A stretch of 64,000 bases of DNA from Sapria himalayana. Its lineage: Eukaryota > Streptophyta > Magnoliopsida > Malpighiales > Rafflesiaceae. Numbering within the stretch: the stretch's first letter is position 1; every line of letters begins with the position of its first letter. Shown in pieces: positions 1 to 12,800 of this stretch. A model generated the notes under the pieces. It made no database searches and was not told where the DNA came from. It saw only the letters and a list, made by a program, of their open reading frames with translations. The position numbers and the translations under genes were made by a program. The DNA lies in contig JAREIK010003373.1 in NCBI GenBank assembly GCA_029783825.1, forward strand, positions 110,545 through 174,544, written 5' to 3'.

Positions 1-1746
1 ATAGAAAGGTAGATATATAGATAGATAGATAGATAGATAGAAATATAGATAGATAGATAAATAGGTAGATAGATAAATAGAAAGAAAAAAAGACAGATAG
101 ATAGATAGATAAATAGATTGACAAATAGCTTGACAACTTGATAGACATTTTGATAGACAAATTAAAAGATAGACAGACAGATAGATAGATAAAAAAATAA
201 ATAGACAAATTGATAGATAGATAGATAGAAATATAGATAGACAGATATAGATAGATACATAAATAGATACAATTGATAGATAGACAGATAGATAGATAAT
301 AGATTGATATATAATTAATAGATAGATATACATATAGGTGGACTGATAGATAGATAGAACTACAGTTAGACAAATAGAAAAATAAGCCAATAGCTAGATA
401 TATAAATAGATAGACAAATGATAGACATTCAGATTTTCATATTGATAGACAGAATCATAAACATTTTGATATGTAGATTGAAATAAAGATACATAGATGA
501 ATAGTCAGATAGATAGACAGATAGGTATATAAATAGATATATACCTAGATAGGCAGATAAAAAGATACTTAGAAAAATAAATAGATATATTGATATAAAG
601 ATAAATAGATAGATAGACAGATAGATTTATAGATATGTATATATATAGATATACAGATAGATAGATATATAAATAAATCAATAGACATGTAGATAGGTAG
701 ATAATCAAGCATGTAGATAGTCAGGCAGGTAGATATACAGATGGACATAGACACACACACAGAGACATATAGATAGACAGATAGATAGAAAGATATATAA
801 ACAAATAGATAGATAGATAGATAGTTTTATAGATAGATAAATAGATTGATTGATAGCATGATTGATAGATATATTGAAAATTTATAGATAGGTAGATAAA
901 TAGATAGATAAATAATTAGATAGATATATCTATATATAGATAGATAAAGAAATAGATTCATAGATAGATATATAGATAGATAGGCTAATAGACAGACAAA
1001 TAAATAGTTAAATAGATAGATAGATAGACATATATATATTTATATTGATAGATATTAGATAGCTAAACACAATTATAGATAGATTGATAAACATGTTGAT
1101 AGATTGATTGATTTATAGATACATAGATAGATAGATAGATAAACATATTTCCATATAGACATATAGATAGATAGAGAGCTAGTTAGATAGACACACAGAT
1201 AGATAGATAGACATATATATAGATAGACATTTTGACTGATAAACTAACACACCGACACATTTATAGATTGATAGACAAAAAGAAAAACAAATAGAAAGAC
1301 AGATGGATAGACAGATAGTTGGACAGAAAAATAGACAATCAGACATACAGATAGACAAACATATAGTTAAACAATTTGATAAATAGATTGATAGATAGAT
1401 TGATAGTTATATTGATTGATAGATTTATAGACAAATAGATAGATATATAAATAGATAAATATTTTGATTGATTGATAGACATATAGATTGATAGTTATAT
1501 AGATAGATAAGTAAATAGTCAAATTTATAAACAAAGTTATAGATAGATTGATATACAGATTGATAGATAGATTGATAAATAATTTAATAGACAGATTAAT
1601 AGACAAATAGATTGATTGATAGACAAATAGATAAACATATAGAAAGATAGTTAGATAGATAGATAGATACATAATAAAGATCGACATATAGATAAATAGG
1701 TAGATAGAAAAATTTTTAGACAGACAGATAGATAGATAAATAGATA

Positions 1747-1790
1747 CACACAAAAACACACACACACACATACACACACATATATATATA
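1747..1790. repeat. (CA)n/(TA)n microsatellite inside the GATA array
   Basis: A run of CA dinucleotides, interrupted by short A runs and followed by TA dinucleotides, lies inside the GATA block. It is simple-sequence DNA with no coding sense. Confidence 0.8.
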
Positions 1791-2318
1791 AAAGATAGAA
1801 AGACAAATAGAGAGAAATAAATAAATAGATAACTAGATAGTTATTTAGACATATACATAGGTATATAGATAGACAGATAGATAGTGAGTTAGTAAGATAG
1901 ATATATAGATAGATATATAAATAGATAAATATACAAATAGCAAGATAGATAGAAAGATATATAGATAAATATACAAAATATAGATCAACAGATTACATAT
2001 ATATAGATATATTGATTGATAGACATATATATATATATATATATTGATAGACATATAGATAGATAGGCAAATAGATTGAGAGAGAAAATTGGATAGATGA
2101 ACAAATAGATGGATAGAAAGATAGAGAGAAAGTGTGATAGATAGATAAACAAAATTATAGATAGAAAGTCAGATAGACTAAAAGACAGATAGACATATAG
2201 ATTGATAGAGATATAAAAAGATATTTGGATAGATAAATAGACAAATATACAAGTAGACTCGTAGACATATAGAAAGATAGATAATTAGACACATAAACAT
2301 ATAGCTTGTTACTTTGGT

Positions 2319-2560
2319 AGCTAGCAAGGTAGGTAGGTATTTATGTTGTTAGTTAGGTAGGAAGAGATATAGAGAGGTAAAGAAATTGGGAGATAGAAAG
2401 ATAAAGAGATAAAGAGGTAGAGACATAGATAAGTAGAAAGCTAATGAGATGGAGAGATAGAGAGGTAGAAAGATATGGAGACATAGATATAGAGAAAAAT
2501 AAAAATATAGAGATAGAGAGATAGATAGAGAGAAAGAAAGATATAAAGATATATAGATAG
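2319..2560 (+). repeat. GGTA-then-GAGATA composite sub-block, copy 1
   Basis: A GGTAGGTA-rich head (about 2319-2365) is followed by a GAGATA/AGAGATAG-rich tail and then normal GATA repeats. The same head-then-tail order occurs again at about 15826, 44148, 49654, 49956 and 50723, always on the same strand. This suggests higher-order copying of a composite unit within the satellite. Confidence 0.6.
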
Positions 2561-2739
2561 ATAGATAGTAGATTGACATATAGACAGATCGACAATAAAA
2601 CGAATATACAAGTAAACATATAGAAAGATAAATAGCTATATTTATAGACAGATAGATAGCTAAATAGAAAGACAGACATAAAGACATATAGACTAGCAGA
2701 CTAATAGATTGAAGATTAACAGATAGATAGATAACTAAT

Positions 2740-2753
2740 CACTACCACAAAAC
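2740..2753 (+). repeat. CACTA-1 left terminal inverted repeat
   Basis: CACTACCACAAAAC pairs with the inverse complement of the right end (14714-14727), with two mismatches in 14 positions. It is immediately preceded by target duplication AAT. Confidence 0.9.
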
Positions 2754-2799
2754 TTCAAATTAATGACGTTTTATTCCTCGATGTTTTTAGAAAATGTCA

Positions 2800-3022
2800 T
2801 TATTCTATTGTAATTAGACATTTAATGACACTTATTAGACGTGTCATTGTTAAGACTGATAGGTTAATAAATTTCTTTACTCCTTAAAAATTGCCAAGGA
2901 ATAACGGGCTGAAAATTATAAACCTTGTCACTTTTATAAGTGTAATTGATGTGAAAATATTAATTTTGAATTTATTGATTTGGAACTAATTTCTTTTGTA
3001 TTTTTTATCTGTAAAATAAGTA
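2800..3022 (+). repeat. CACTA-1 left subterminal region, copy A of an internal duplication
   Basis: It is rich in TGACA/TGTCA motifs of the kind bound by TNPA-type proteins. A diverged copy lies at about 3944-4194. Shared stretches include GGGCTGAAAATTATAAAC and GAAAATATTAATT in the same order. The two copies bracket the captured helicase fragment. Confidence 0.7.
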
Positions 3023-3305
3023 ATAATATTTTAAATTTTACTCTTGATAAATAAAAAAAATTATCACTTTTTAGTTGATACTTATTTATTAAAAATAAAA
3101 AGAAATTTAGGATCAAATTAAAAAAATTAAATATTTTTACATTTAAATTTGAATTTTTAATTTATAAAATAAGTAATAATATTTAATTTTAAAATTAAAC
3201 TGTTAATATTTAATTTATCCCTAAGAGAAATAAGAATAAATTGAAAATTTTTGCTCATTTAATAAATTGATGTGATTAATATAATATTAATTTTCTAGCA
3301 AGTCT

Positions 3306-3872
3306 TCATTTAATAAAATTAAGACTCCCTAGAAAGACTAGCACATCTTCTTCAAATTGTTCAGACTTTTCCAATAGCTCGGCTTCAAGTAGCACGCACA
3401 AATATCCTTGGCGATATTTGCAGCATCCAGAAAGTTTCCCCATTAAGTTTCTAATTGTATCAGCTATTCCATACACTTTAATTTTTTCAAAAAAGTGCAC
3501 ATTGAATCACTTGAATTGAAGAGGTTAACTTATTTCACCATTGTGAACTTGTCTTCCAATCTTTTTGTATTTCTTCCCAGTATCCTACCAAATTTTTTGT
3601 TTTGCATCTTATATTATGCCCTCGTCTATTTTCATGTAATTATATTGGGTGGCATGTTATTTCCAGTTGGAAATGTAATAGAGTCCCTCGTCAAACAGCT
3701 CCCCCTTTTGACAGCACTCAATACATTTGCTGAAAAAGTTGACTTTAACATAATCATCTGCTACCAGCTTATAATATGTTGCTTGTGTGAAACTTTTTGC
3801 AGCTTCTTCAAGTTTGGGAACAGGAAGTCTTTCCATTAATAAACAAAAAACCTGCAGCAGAATCTTAGGCAC
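3306..3872 (-). pseudogene. Captured fragment of a plant TRANK1-like (UvrD-type helicase, TPR) gene
   Basis: Read on the minus strand, the pieces follow one another in the order of the C-terminal helical-repeat part of plant TPR and ankyrin repeat-containing protein 1-like UvrD helicases. They include VNFFSKCIECCQKGELFDEG followed by LYYISNWK, then SMCTFLKKLKCME, then GNFLDAANIAK, then LLEAELLEKSEQFEED. Family knowledge supplies the match, and I recognised it by eye without a search. The reading frame is broken by a TAA after ISNWK (family members have Gln there, so CAA to TAA fits), two further stops and at least one frameshift. Only about 190 codons of a protein that normally exceeds 2,000 residues are present, with no start and no end. 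It lies inside a CACTA element, antisense to the transposase genes, between two copies of the subterminal repeat. This is best read as a host gene fragment picked up by the transposon. Confidence 0.75.
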
Positions 3873-3943
3873 ACTGGATTGTAAATTTGCAGTGGAAAAG
3901 ATAAAAATTAATATAAGTTTGTATAATAAATTATATTAATTAG

Positions 3944-4194
3944 ACATGTCATTTAATTTTTCTAAAAACATCATTATTTGGAACATGTTTTATGTTTTTA
4001 TGGCACTTACTAGATGTGTCATTATCAATACTAATAGATTGTTAAGACTAATAGATTGTTAAGACTAAAAAGGGGCTGAAAATTATAAACATTATAACTA
4101 TTATAAGTGTGATGGATATGAAAATATTAATTATGAATGTATTGAATCGGAACAAATTAGTTTGTATTTTTTATTTGTAAAATATGTAATAGGT
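3944..4194 (+). repeat. CACTA-1 subterminal block, copy B of an internal duplication
   Basis: It is a diverged repeat of 2800-3022, beginning near ATTAGACATGTCATTTAA and running through GGGCTGAAAATTATAAAC and a shared AT-rich tail. It also contains a short local tandem repeat, AATAGATTGTTAAGACT twice (about 4040-4075). Confidence 0.7.
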
Positions 4195-4814
4195 TTAAAA
4201 TTGACGCTGGCAACAAACTGAACGAGTTGAGTGGAAAAGTCTCGGCCTGCTTCTCTATGGCTTCGTTTTCCATTTCTTCATTGATGGTATTCTCTTTGCT
4301 AATTTATATCCCTCGTCCTCGGGGTTGTTGTATTCTCACACATGATCTCAGTGAATAGATTCTTACACATTACACGACAGGTCCTTGCCACCCTTTATTG
4401 TTAAATTAGTACATATGTTACCAAAATGCATTATGCTTAATGGCTACCATTGTTATACGAAAATATTTTGTAGCTTGGTAGGACAAAATAAAAAGCTAAA
4501 AATGAGTTTAAATTGAGATCGAAAGAGAGAAATTATTGTCAATTACTCTTGTCATTAGTTTCTACATGGCTTATTTTATGAACTGTGGAAAGTTGTGTTG
4601 TACATGGCTTATGTAGCATATCTTTGGCATCGTGTGTTGTGTTGTTATTTTTTGAAGTTTAATTAGTTATGTTTCCTTCAATCAATGCATATTTTGTGAT
4701 GTTGGTGCTGGGTTTGTCGATGATTTTGCCATAGTTGAGTTATCTGCTTTTTATTTTCAGGCTACTATTCTGTCAAAGAGTAAAAATAAATTCTTTTCCA
4801 TATCCTATTTTCAG
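4195..4814. other. Non-repeat stretch of CACTA-1 upstream of the scramblase exon
   Basis: This stretch is less AT-rich than its surroundings, especially 4200-4390. It has no convincing open frame. It may be further captured host sequence (intron or 5' region of the scramblase gene), because it runs directly into that exon. This is inference from position and composition only. Confidence 0.35.
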
Positions 4815-4901
4815 GCTCAGTATCCATTTCTTCTTGCAAGGTCCAATTTTCTAATTACAAGGGATATAGAGTGGGCAATTCTTGTTGTTGGCTTTGAGCA
4901 G
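4815..4901 (+). pseudogene. Captured exon of a phospholipid scramblase-like (AIM25-type) gene
   Basis: An 87-nt open exon is bounded by TTTTCAG on the left and GTGATT on the right, the expected splice signals, and encodes exactly 29 residues. The peptide contains FLITRDIEWAILVVGFEQ, which resembles the N-terminal part of the scramblase domain of plant AIM25-like proteins (TR-x-IEW-x2-L-x2-GFEQ). These proteins are membrane-associated scramblase-family members. No neighbouring exon with good similarity was found on either side, so only this exon and flanking intron were captured. The exon is in the same direction as the transposase genes and could be spliced into a read-through transcript. Identification is by eye from a short peptide and is therefore moderate. 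Confidence 0.5.
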
Positions 4902-6239
4902 GTGATTATCCATTCTTTTTTATTTTTGATCTCATGCTATTTTTATACATGTTGTTCTATTTGTTCTCACGTCCTCTATTTTTCAGACTGTGAAAGTATG
5001 GAAAAAATGAGGCTATAATTCCTAAAAATGTGTGCTCTATAGTCATGTCATTTCAAAATCAATTAGCCTAATGACCTAGAGACATGTAATGTCATATCTA
5101 TAAATTCATCAAGGTCACATATTTGTTTAATTTATGTTAGATATTACAGCAAAGTCAAAATATATTAGTATCTTGTATTGAAATAGATGATAGTTAAATT
5201 AATACTCACCTAATTAAATACTTTTACTCTATTTTTTACATGATTTCTATACATTGAGAAGTATGAATAGAATATTACTATCTTCCTCACAAAAAGAAAA
5301 GAGAGAAAAGAGGGATATTATTATCAAAACAAAAAGATGTACCTTATATACCTGGGAATATTGATTATAGGAAATGAGAAATTAAACAAAGTATATATAA
5401 AAATAATATACACAAATAAGGATATTACTATCAAAAAGAGAACATATATGTTATATACCTTTTATATATGGGAATATTGATTTTTGAAAATGAGAAATTA
5501 AGTAAAGTATTTGTTTAAATAAGCTACACAAATAAGGAAAATAAGATTTGGGGGTGTAGTAAATAGAATATAAAATTTTTAAGTAGCTAGAAATAAATAA
5601 AATAATATAGTTAAAAGGAAAATACATTGCCAATTAAAATTGTCCTTTTTTCATAACACTTTATTTTCTCTTTTCCTTAGTCATGTTAAATAAAAAAATC
5701 AACTTATTTTTTTCCCAAAGTAATGTCCTTTATTCTTATAAATTAGAAAATCAGCTTTTACCTCAAAAATGATTTAAATAATTTTTTGTTAAAATAATAA
5801 CTAAAAATGGAATAAAAACCTATAATGCACAAGAATACATGATGGGAGGTTCTAGGATCAGATTTGGAGGAGAATAAAATATTTTTTATTAATAAATTGA
5901 CTTTTCTCATATTTTACTCTTATATAAAGAATAATTAAATGATAATTTTTTGTTTAAATATTTTTTTTTCTAAGAATCATACTAACTGTGAGAAATAATT
6001 TTTCATGTTTAAATATTATTCTAATAATGCTGCCTGTGTAAAAAAATTCAACATTATTACAAAAATTAATGCTCATCCCTTCTATCTTATATCTGGCATG
6101 CATTTTAATATTTTATTAAAATGATTTTTGAATTTTCTTTTAACAGATAAAAAAGAGGTTGCTAAACGAATAACATGGAATATTGATGTGTTCTTCCATT
6201 TGAAGTGTGATCACTATTGGAAATAATTTGTTCTTTAAA
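4902..6239. other. AT-rich non-coding stretch upstream of the TNPD gene
   Basis: No supported gene is present. The region holds A/T runs and a short internal duplication: 5330-5370 and 5445-5510 share ACCT-TATATACCT/TTTATATATGGGAATATTGAT and GAAATGAGAAATTAA motifs. The region just before 6240 ends with TTTTCTTTTAACAG, which could be the 3' splice site of a 5'-UTR intron of the transposase gene. Confidence 0.5.
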
Positions 6240-9200
6240 ATGGATTATTCATGGATCTCAAAGGATTTAAGATCGAAGGAATATGAAGATGGAGTTGAAT
6301 GCTATGTTGCATTTGCAATACAAAATTTTGCAAATAAAACCTCCATTAAATCTCCATGCTTACCATGTGGTAATATGATTTTCAATACTCCTCAAAAGAT
6401 TCGAGACCATTTATTTTTCTTTGGAATTGACCAAAGTTACCATACATGGTATTGGCATGGAGAGGTAGCTCCAAGTGGCCCACCTTCCATAAGAGCAGAA
6501 CATTATGATAGACTTCAATTTGATGATCAACGTAGTACAATAAAAATGGTTCAAGCTACACATGATGATTGTCAAAATAATCTTGAATAGTTTGCAAGAT
6601 TACTACAAGATCTAGAAAAACCATTATATCATGGTTGCAGAAATTTTACCAGATTGTCTGCCTTGATCAAATTATACAACTTAAAAGCACATTTTGGGTG
6701 GTCTGATAATAGTTTTTCAGAGCTTTTACAAATTCTTGGAGAAATATTACCTTTAAACAATGAATTGCCTTTGTCGATGTGTGAAACGAAAATGACATCA
6801 AATTCTTTGGGAATGGAATATGAGAAAATACATGCATGCCCAAATGATTGTGTACTTTATCGAAAGGATTTGAAAGATGCATACTTATGTCCTACCTGTG
6901 GAATTTTGAGGTGGAAGACAAATAACACAAGAATTAATAGGAGAAAATGAGTTCATGCGAAAGTAATGTGGTATATTCCTCCAATTCAATGATTTAGAAG
7001 AATGTTTCAATCATCAAAAATTGCAAGTTGATCCATTAGATTCACCATCATGGAAGCAAGTTGATCACAGATGGCCTGAGTTTTTCTTAGAACCTAGAAA
7101 CTTGAGACTTGCAATTTCTACAGATGGCATAAATCCTCACAGTTCATTTAATAGCAAATATAGTTGTTGGCCCATTTCATGATAATTTACAACCTTCCTC
7201 CATGGTTGTGCATGAAAAAAAAATTTATGATGTTATCTTGATTAATTTCAGGTCCACAACAAATCGGCAAGGACATTAATGTATATTTAGCACCGCTAAT
7301 AGAAGATCTAAAAACATTGTGGGAGGTCAGAGTTCAAGTTTACGATGCACATAAACAAGAAATCTTTACATTAAGAGTCGTTCTTTTATGGACAATCAAT
7401 GATTTTCCTGCATATGGAAACATGTCAGGCTGCAAAGTTAAAGGATATTATGGTTGTCCAATATGTGGAGAAGAAACATATTCTTGTAGGTTAAAGCATG
7501 GAAAAAAAACTCCTATACTGGACATAGACGATTTCTTCCAAGAAACAATCCATATAGGAAACAAAAGAAAGCATTTGATGGAAAACAAGAGTTCGGGTCA
7601 CCTCCACAAATATTGACTAGCGAGGAAATTTAAAAAAAAATCAATGGAACTTGCAATTCTTGGGGGAAAAAGGTTAATCTGGGAAAATCTAAAATTAACA
7701 ATACAAATTGTTGGAAAAAGAAGTCAATTTTCTTTGATCTTGAGTATTGGAAATATCTTCATGTTCGTCATAATTTGGATGTAATGCATATTGAGAAAAA
7801 TGTTTGTGAAATTATTATTGGTAGCTTACTCAACATTACAGGAAGGACAAAGGATGGGCTTAATTCTCGCATGGATCTTGTAGATATGGACTTAAGGAGC
7901 GAATTGGCACCAGTGTTTGATTCGAAGAGAACATATCTCCCTTCTGCATGTTATACACTTTCTACAATGGAAAAGAAGGTGTTTTGCCAAATAATTTCAC
8001 AATTGAAGGTTCCATATGGATATTGTTCGAACCTTCGAAACCTCGTGTCAATGGAAGACTTGAAACTTAATGACTTAAAATCTCATGACTATCATGCATT
8101 AATGCAACAATTTTTGCTGGTTTTGTTACATTCTATCTTGCCCAAGCATGTGAGGAATGCCATTTGTAGATTGAGTTTATTTTTCAATGCTCTCTGTACT
8201 AAAGTCGTTGATGTTCCTTTATTAGATGAGTTATAAAATGAGATAGTGGTGACATTATGCTTGTTTGAAAAGTACTTCCCACCTTCATTCTTTGATATCA
8301 TGGTGCATCTTACTGTGCATCTTATAAGAGAAGTGAGACTTTGTGGACCGGTTTACTTTAGGTAGATGTACCCATTTAAAAGGTTTATGAAAGTGTTAAA
8401 AGGCTATGTACGAAATCATACTAGACCTAGAGGTTATATTGCTGAATGCTATATTGCAGAAGAAGGAATCGAGTTTTGTACAGAGTACTTATCAAATGTG
8501 GAAGCAATTGGAATTCCTAGTTGTTCAAACATTGACCACAAAGTCGGGTCACCAATATTTGGAGGTCTTACTATTAAGGCCGATTCTAATTCATGGTTAC
8601 AAGCACATCATTATGTGTTGGAAAATACATCAATTGTCCAACCTTATATTGAGTAAGCACCACTAACTTTTTATTTCTTTATTTGTTGTACATATAATAT
8701 ATTTCTCTAATTATTTAATTTTTATACATGACCTCATAAAGAGCACATGCAATGCCTGAAAGCGAAACATCCATGTCAATCAAAAAGGCAAAAGTGGTTA
8801 CAGGATGAGCATGCTCGTACTTTTACCTTTTGGTTACGACAAAAGGTACTACAATGGTTTCTTAAATTTTACTTTTCGTTTTTATTTTTGGTTAACATAT
8901 ACATGAAAACTGTATCTTATTTCTATAGGTTGAAGTTGCATTGAAAAATAATGAACTTGTATCTGAAACCCTTAAATAGATAGCTGATGGTCCAAGCCAT
9001 TATGTGAAGAAGTATAATGGTTATGTCATTAATGGGTGTCAATATAATACCAAGGAGCGTGATGATTTACTAGCTACCCAAAACAGTGGAGTTAGTATTG
9101 TAGCAATGACCATACAAATTGCTAGTGCTAAGGATAAAAATCCTATTTTCGGGGAACTTTGTTTCTATGAGGTTATTACTGAGATTTAGGACTTTGATTA

Positions 9201-9560
9201 TACTATGTTCAGAATTACAGTCTTCAAGTGTGATTGGGTTGATAATAAGAATGAAATCAAGGTTGATGATCTTAGGCTACCTTAGTTGACTTTAGCAGAT
9301 TGGCTCATAAGTCAGATCCGTTCATATTAGCCTCACAAGCTAAGAAAGTCTTCTATATACAAGATGAGCTTAATCCAAGATGGTCATTTATTTTGTCAAC
9401 TCCTCAACAAGACTTCACAGAAAGAGCAAACGATGATGATCCCATGAACATTTCTATTGAACACAATCCAGTCATATCTTCTTTGACACAAGTTGAATTA
9501 TTTCTTGTACTAAATGAATCTGATCAATTTTGTATTCGAGATGATTGTGAGGGAATTTGA
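6240..9560 (+). pseudogene. TNPD-type CACTA transposase, degraded
   Basis: The predicted start is the ATG at 6240 (MDYSWISKDLRSKEYEDGV), the usual N terminus of the transposase-associated domain. Domains follow in family order. They are the transposase-associated domain with CPC/HGE motifs (6240-6587), the TNP2/Transposase_21 core with YEKIHACPNDCVLYRKD (about 6591-7616) and DVMHIEKNVCE (7775 on), the DUF4218-type region (about 8237-8846) and the DUF4216-type region with NGYVINGCQYNT and FKCDWVD (about 9010-9560). It would be the main CACTA transposase, cutting at the element ends in the nucleus. Two short introns are suggested at about 8651-8740 and 8847-8930. The frame is broken by stops at 6588, 6948, 6990, 8234, 8363, 8977, 9187 and 9558 and by frameshifts near 7150-7320, 7617-7770 and 9270. 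Several stops fall where the family has Trp, Gln or Arg. The family is certain and it is certainly non-functional. Confidence 0.93.
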
Positions 9561-9872
9561 GTTGAGAACAAATCATAAATGTATCCAATTTTTTTCTTTG
9601 TTATGGCTTTGTGAATTGATATGCTTCTATAGTTTTTTGTATTTTAAATATATACCTACTAGATAATATATTCGTCTTTGTTATTAGATGATTGTTATGC
9701 TTTCAATTTTAGTTAATGGCAGGTTGAGAATATTCTAAAAATTGATATTATTATGTTTTATACAAAGCAGCTGATTAGGTAATGCCTTTAATTTGTTAAT
9801 TTTTTATTCTTTAAATTTTTTTGGATATTTTTGTACTTTTTTTTAAACATTATAATTATTTTTATGATAGGT
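9561..9872. other. Spacer between TNPD-type and TNPA-type genes
   Basis: About 310 bp of AT-rich sequence with no supported feature. The next gene begins right after TTTATGATAG, a possible 3' splice site. Confidence 0.5.
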
Positions 9873-12800
9873 ATGGAAACAGAACAACAAGATAAAGAAA
9901 CTATAAGAAATAAATGTAGAGGGATAACAAGAAAGACTATGATTATCAAGAATATGAGCAAAGGAATAAAACTTGCAGTTAAGTATAATGTTGATGGTGT
10001 TTATGTCAGACAAGTTGCGGTGCATCTCACAAGTTATTTAGGCGTATTGGCACGTACCATGGTCCCAATTAGATATAGCACTTGGCACCATGTACCTAAG
10101 CAATTGAAGAATAAATTCTGGGACTCCATTGAGGTAAATTTGTATTTTTTTTCTATTTATTACTTTTTCTAATTTTATTTTCAAATTTTTTTAACAACTA
10201 ATAACTATGTTCGTTACTTCTAAGCTGCATTTATATTGGATTGTGAAAGTAGAAGGAACTGTATAAAAACAATTGGCAGGTACTTTACATCTTTCAAGAA
10301 CATGTTGACTGCAAAGTATATCTTTCCATTCAAAGACTAACTTGAGCTTCTTAAAAAACCACCAGTTGAATACAGTTTTATTGAAGATGAAGATTAGACA
10401 ATTTTTGTCAAAGAAAGATTGACTCAAAGATTTCAGGTAAATTTTTAATTATTTTCATGGCATATACTCATTTTTTCTTTACTTAATATTAATTAAAATT
10501 TATAGGAGTTTAGAGAAGTTCAAAAGGAAAGAAGGAAAAAGCATATTTATAATCATCATCTTAGTAGGAATGGATATGCTGGTCTTGAGGAGGAGATGGT
10601 AAGTTAAAGGTGTTGTTATTTTACTTTTTATTTTATGTTGAATTTTCCTAGAGACTCATTATATTACATTGCAATATTTTAAAAGTCGGTAGAAACCGGC
10701 TTTACTAGAGTCATTGATAGAAGTGTATTATGGAAGAAAGCAATGGAAAAAAAAGATGGCACGTATGATGAAGTGGTCATTCCATTAGTGGAGAAGATTG
10801 TAAGTATAAGTTATGGAAAAAATATTTCTTTTACGTTAATAACTTATTTATATTAACCAATATGACATTTAATCTTATAATATCATTGTGTATCAGGATA
10901 AGATGTTACAACAGTCACAAGAAAGTAGTGAGTTTCAATGGAAATGACATACTTACTGAAGCATTGGGAACTCCTGAATATATTGGTCGAGTACGAGCTA
11001 AAGGAAAGCATTATACTCCACGACAATATTTTCATTCTATGGTAGATAGTGCTTTGCGGAAATTTATGAAAGAATCGCAAGAGCGACAATCAAAGTTTGA
11101 GGCAAAGATTTTATTCCAACTCTCTCAAATGGTACCCACCACACCTCAATCTGATGTTGGTAGCCCTAACATGCTCCAAAAACATATTGTCCTTTCTGAA
11201 AGTGTTGAGCAACCAAAATGTCGAGTAGAATACCACACTCCACCAATGCTAAAAGCAAACAAGGTAAGTTGTATTTAATATTATATTTTTTAATATAAAT
11301 GTGTAACACAAACTCATAATTTTCATATCAACTTACCTAGTTGATATGCAAATATAGAAGTAATGTTACAATATAAGTTAGCATAATATATTATATTAAT
11401 AAGCTCATTAGGTAATAATAACTCAATTTTGTCTAACTAATTCTTTCCTAATTGGAAATTATCAACTTTAGATGATTGCATATAACTAAACAATATTATT
11501 TTATTTTACAGGTAAGGAATTATCAATTGGCCATAGGGACAAAAGAAAATGTAGTTGCAACTGGAACTATGGTACTTGAATGTAGTGCTAACTTCCTTGT
11601 TGTTGTGGATGTTTCTTATGATCCAAATGCATTACTTCATGTACCTATTCCAAGCCAAATTACCACTATTGAAGATGCTATTGGGCATCAAATTTTATGG
11701 CATGCCCAATTAGTCATTCTTACTACTCATCGCATTCAGGTATGTGTTTTTTTTTAATAAAAAATTTCTTGTTAATAATAAAAAAACAATTTTATCTAGG
11801 ACAATTCTTATATATACTATGATATTTTATGTTTGATAGGATTCAAAGAAATTTAAGAAACAGAGTAATAAAGAGAGAACATTGAGTTTTGATGATGAGT
11901 ACCCTATAGATATCAAGAACTTTGCTACATTGGTTGGGTGTTTGTTAAAGGATGAGATGGTACATGCAGTAGAAATCATAGAGGAGGTTTTTGGAGAATC
12001 TTTTAAGACCTTCCTCATGAAAGAAGATATTGATATCATAATATCATCAACAAAGGTGTCATCTAATTGTCTTATGTTCTATATATGGTAAGAGAAACAT
12101 TTAATATGTTTTTCATATATTTTAACTATCTTATTTTTGATTTAATTTTTCATAATGAGAATTGTATTTAATATTAGTTAAATTAAAATATTAAAACTTT
12201 TAAATATTGTGTGAAATTAAATCAGGAACTTGTATAAAAATATGGTTGATGCTAAAGAGGTAGAGCGATTTATTTTTGTAAATCCGACCTTGGTTTCCAA
12301 AGAAGGATTGGGAGAAGCAAGCAAGAAAAATAGGTCATTTGTTATAGTTAATCAGTTGATGAATGTAAATAAGCAAGATTATAAGCATGCATATTTATCA
12401 AATTATAAATGTTATGTTGTTACACTAATGTTAATTTTGTAGTTTTCATTGGGTATTAGTGGTACTTGACATAAGGACTTTGATCACCTATTACCTTGAT
12501 TCCTTACATAATGAACCATCAAATGATCTTAAAGACATTGTTAATATGTAAGTTTTTCTCTTATTATTATAGAATGAAGCATAGGTGGTAACAAAAATTT
12601 TTTTCTTAATGCAGGGCTCTAAGAAATCATCCACATAAAAAACATAAATCGTCAAAAAGAGAGCTTAATTGGGTTGTATTAGTGGTAAATAACTCATTAA
12701 CTGAGTAATAAAATATTTAGTGTCTTCTGCTTAATTTTAAACTTTGTAGAATATGACTTGCAAGTAACTCCATATATATATATATATATATTGATTTTAT

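Larger units (their letters stand above)
1..2739. repeat. Degenerate GATA/GACA tetranucleotide array, block I
   Basis: The plus strand is almost entirely GATA/TAGA with variants such as GACA, GATAAATA and GATTGATA, keeping a 4-bp rhythm with scattered indels. C is rare on this strand. The block is cut at its right end by the CACTA element, and its last three bases AAT (2737-2739) are the target duplication. It contains an AC/TA microsatellite near 1747-1790 and a GGTA/GAGATA sub-block from about 2319. Minus-strand open frames made of Tyr-Leu-Ser-Ile are a by-product of the TATC repeat and are not genes. Confidence 0.95.

Noticed and set aside
3495..3839. Plus-strand 114-codon open frame in CACTA-1
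   Set aside because: It is antisense to the TRANK1-like fragment, whose minus-strand reading gives family motifs in order; the plus frame is a shadow.
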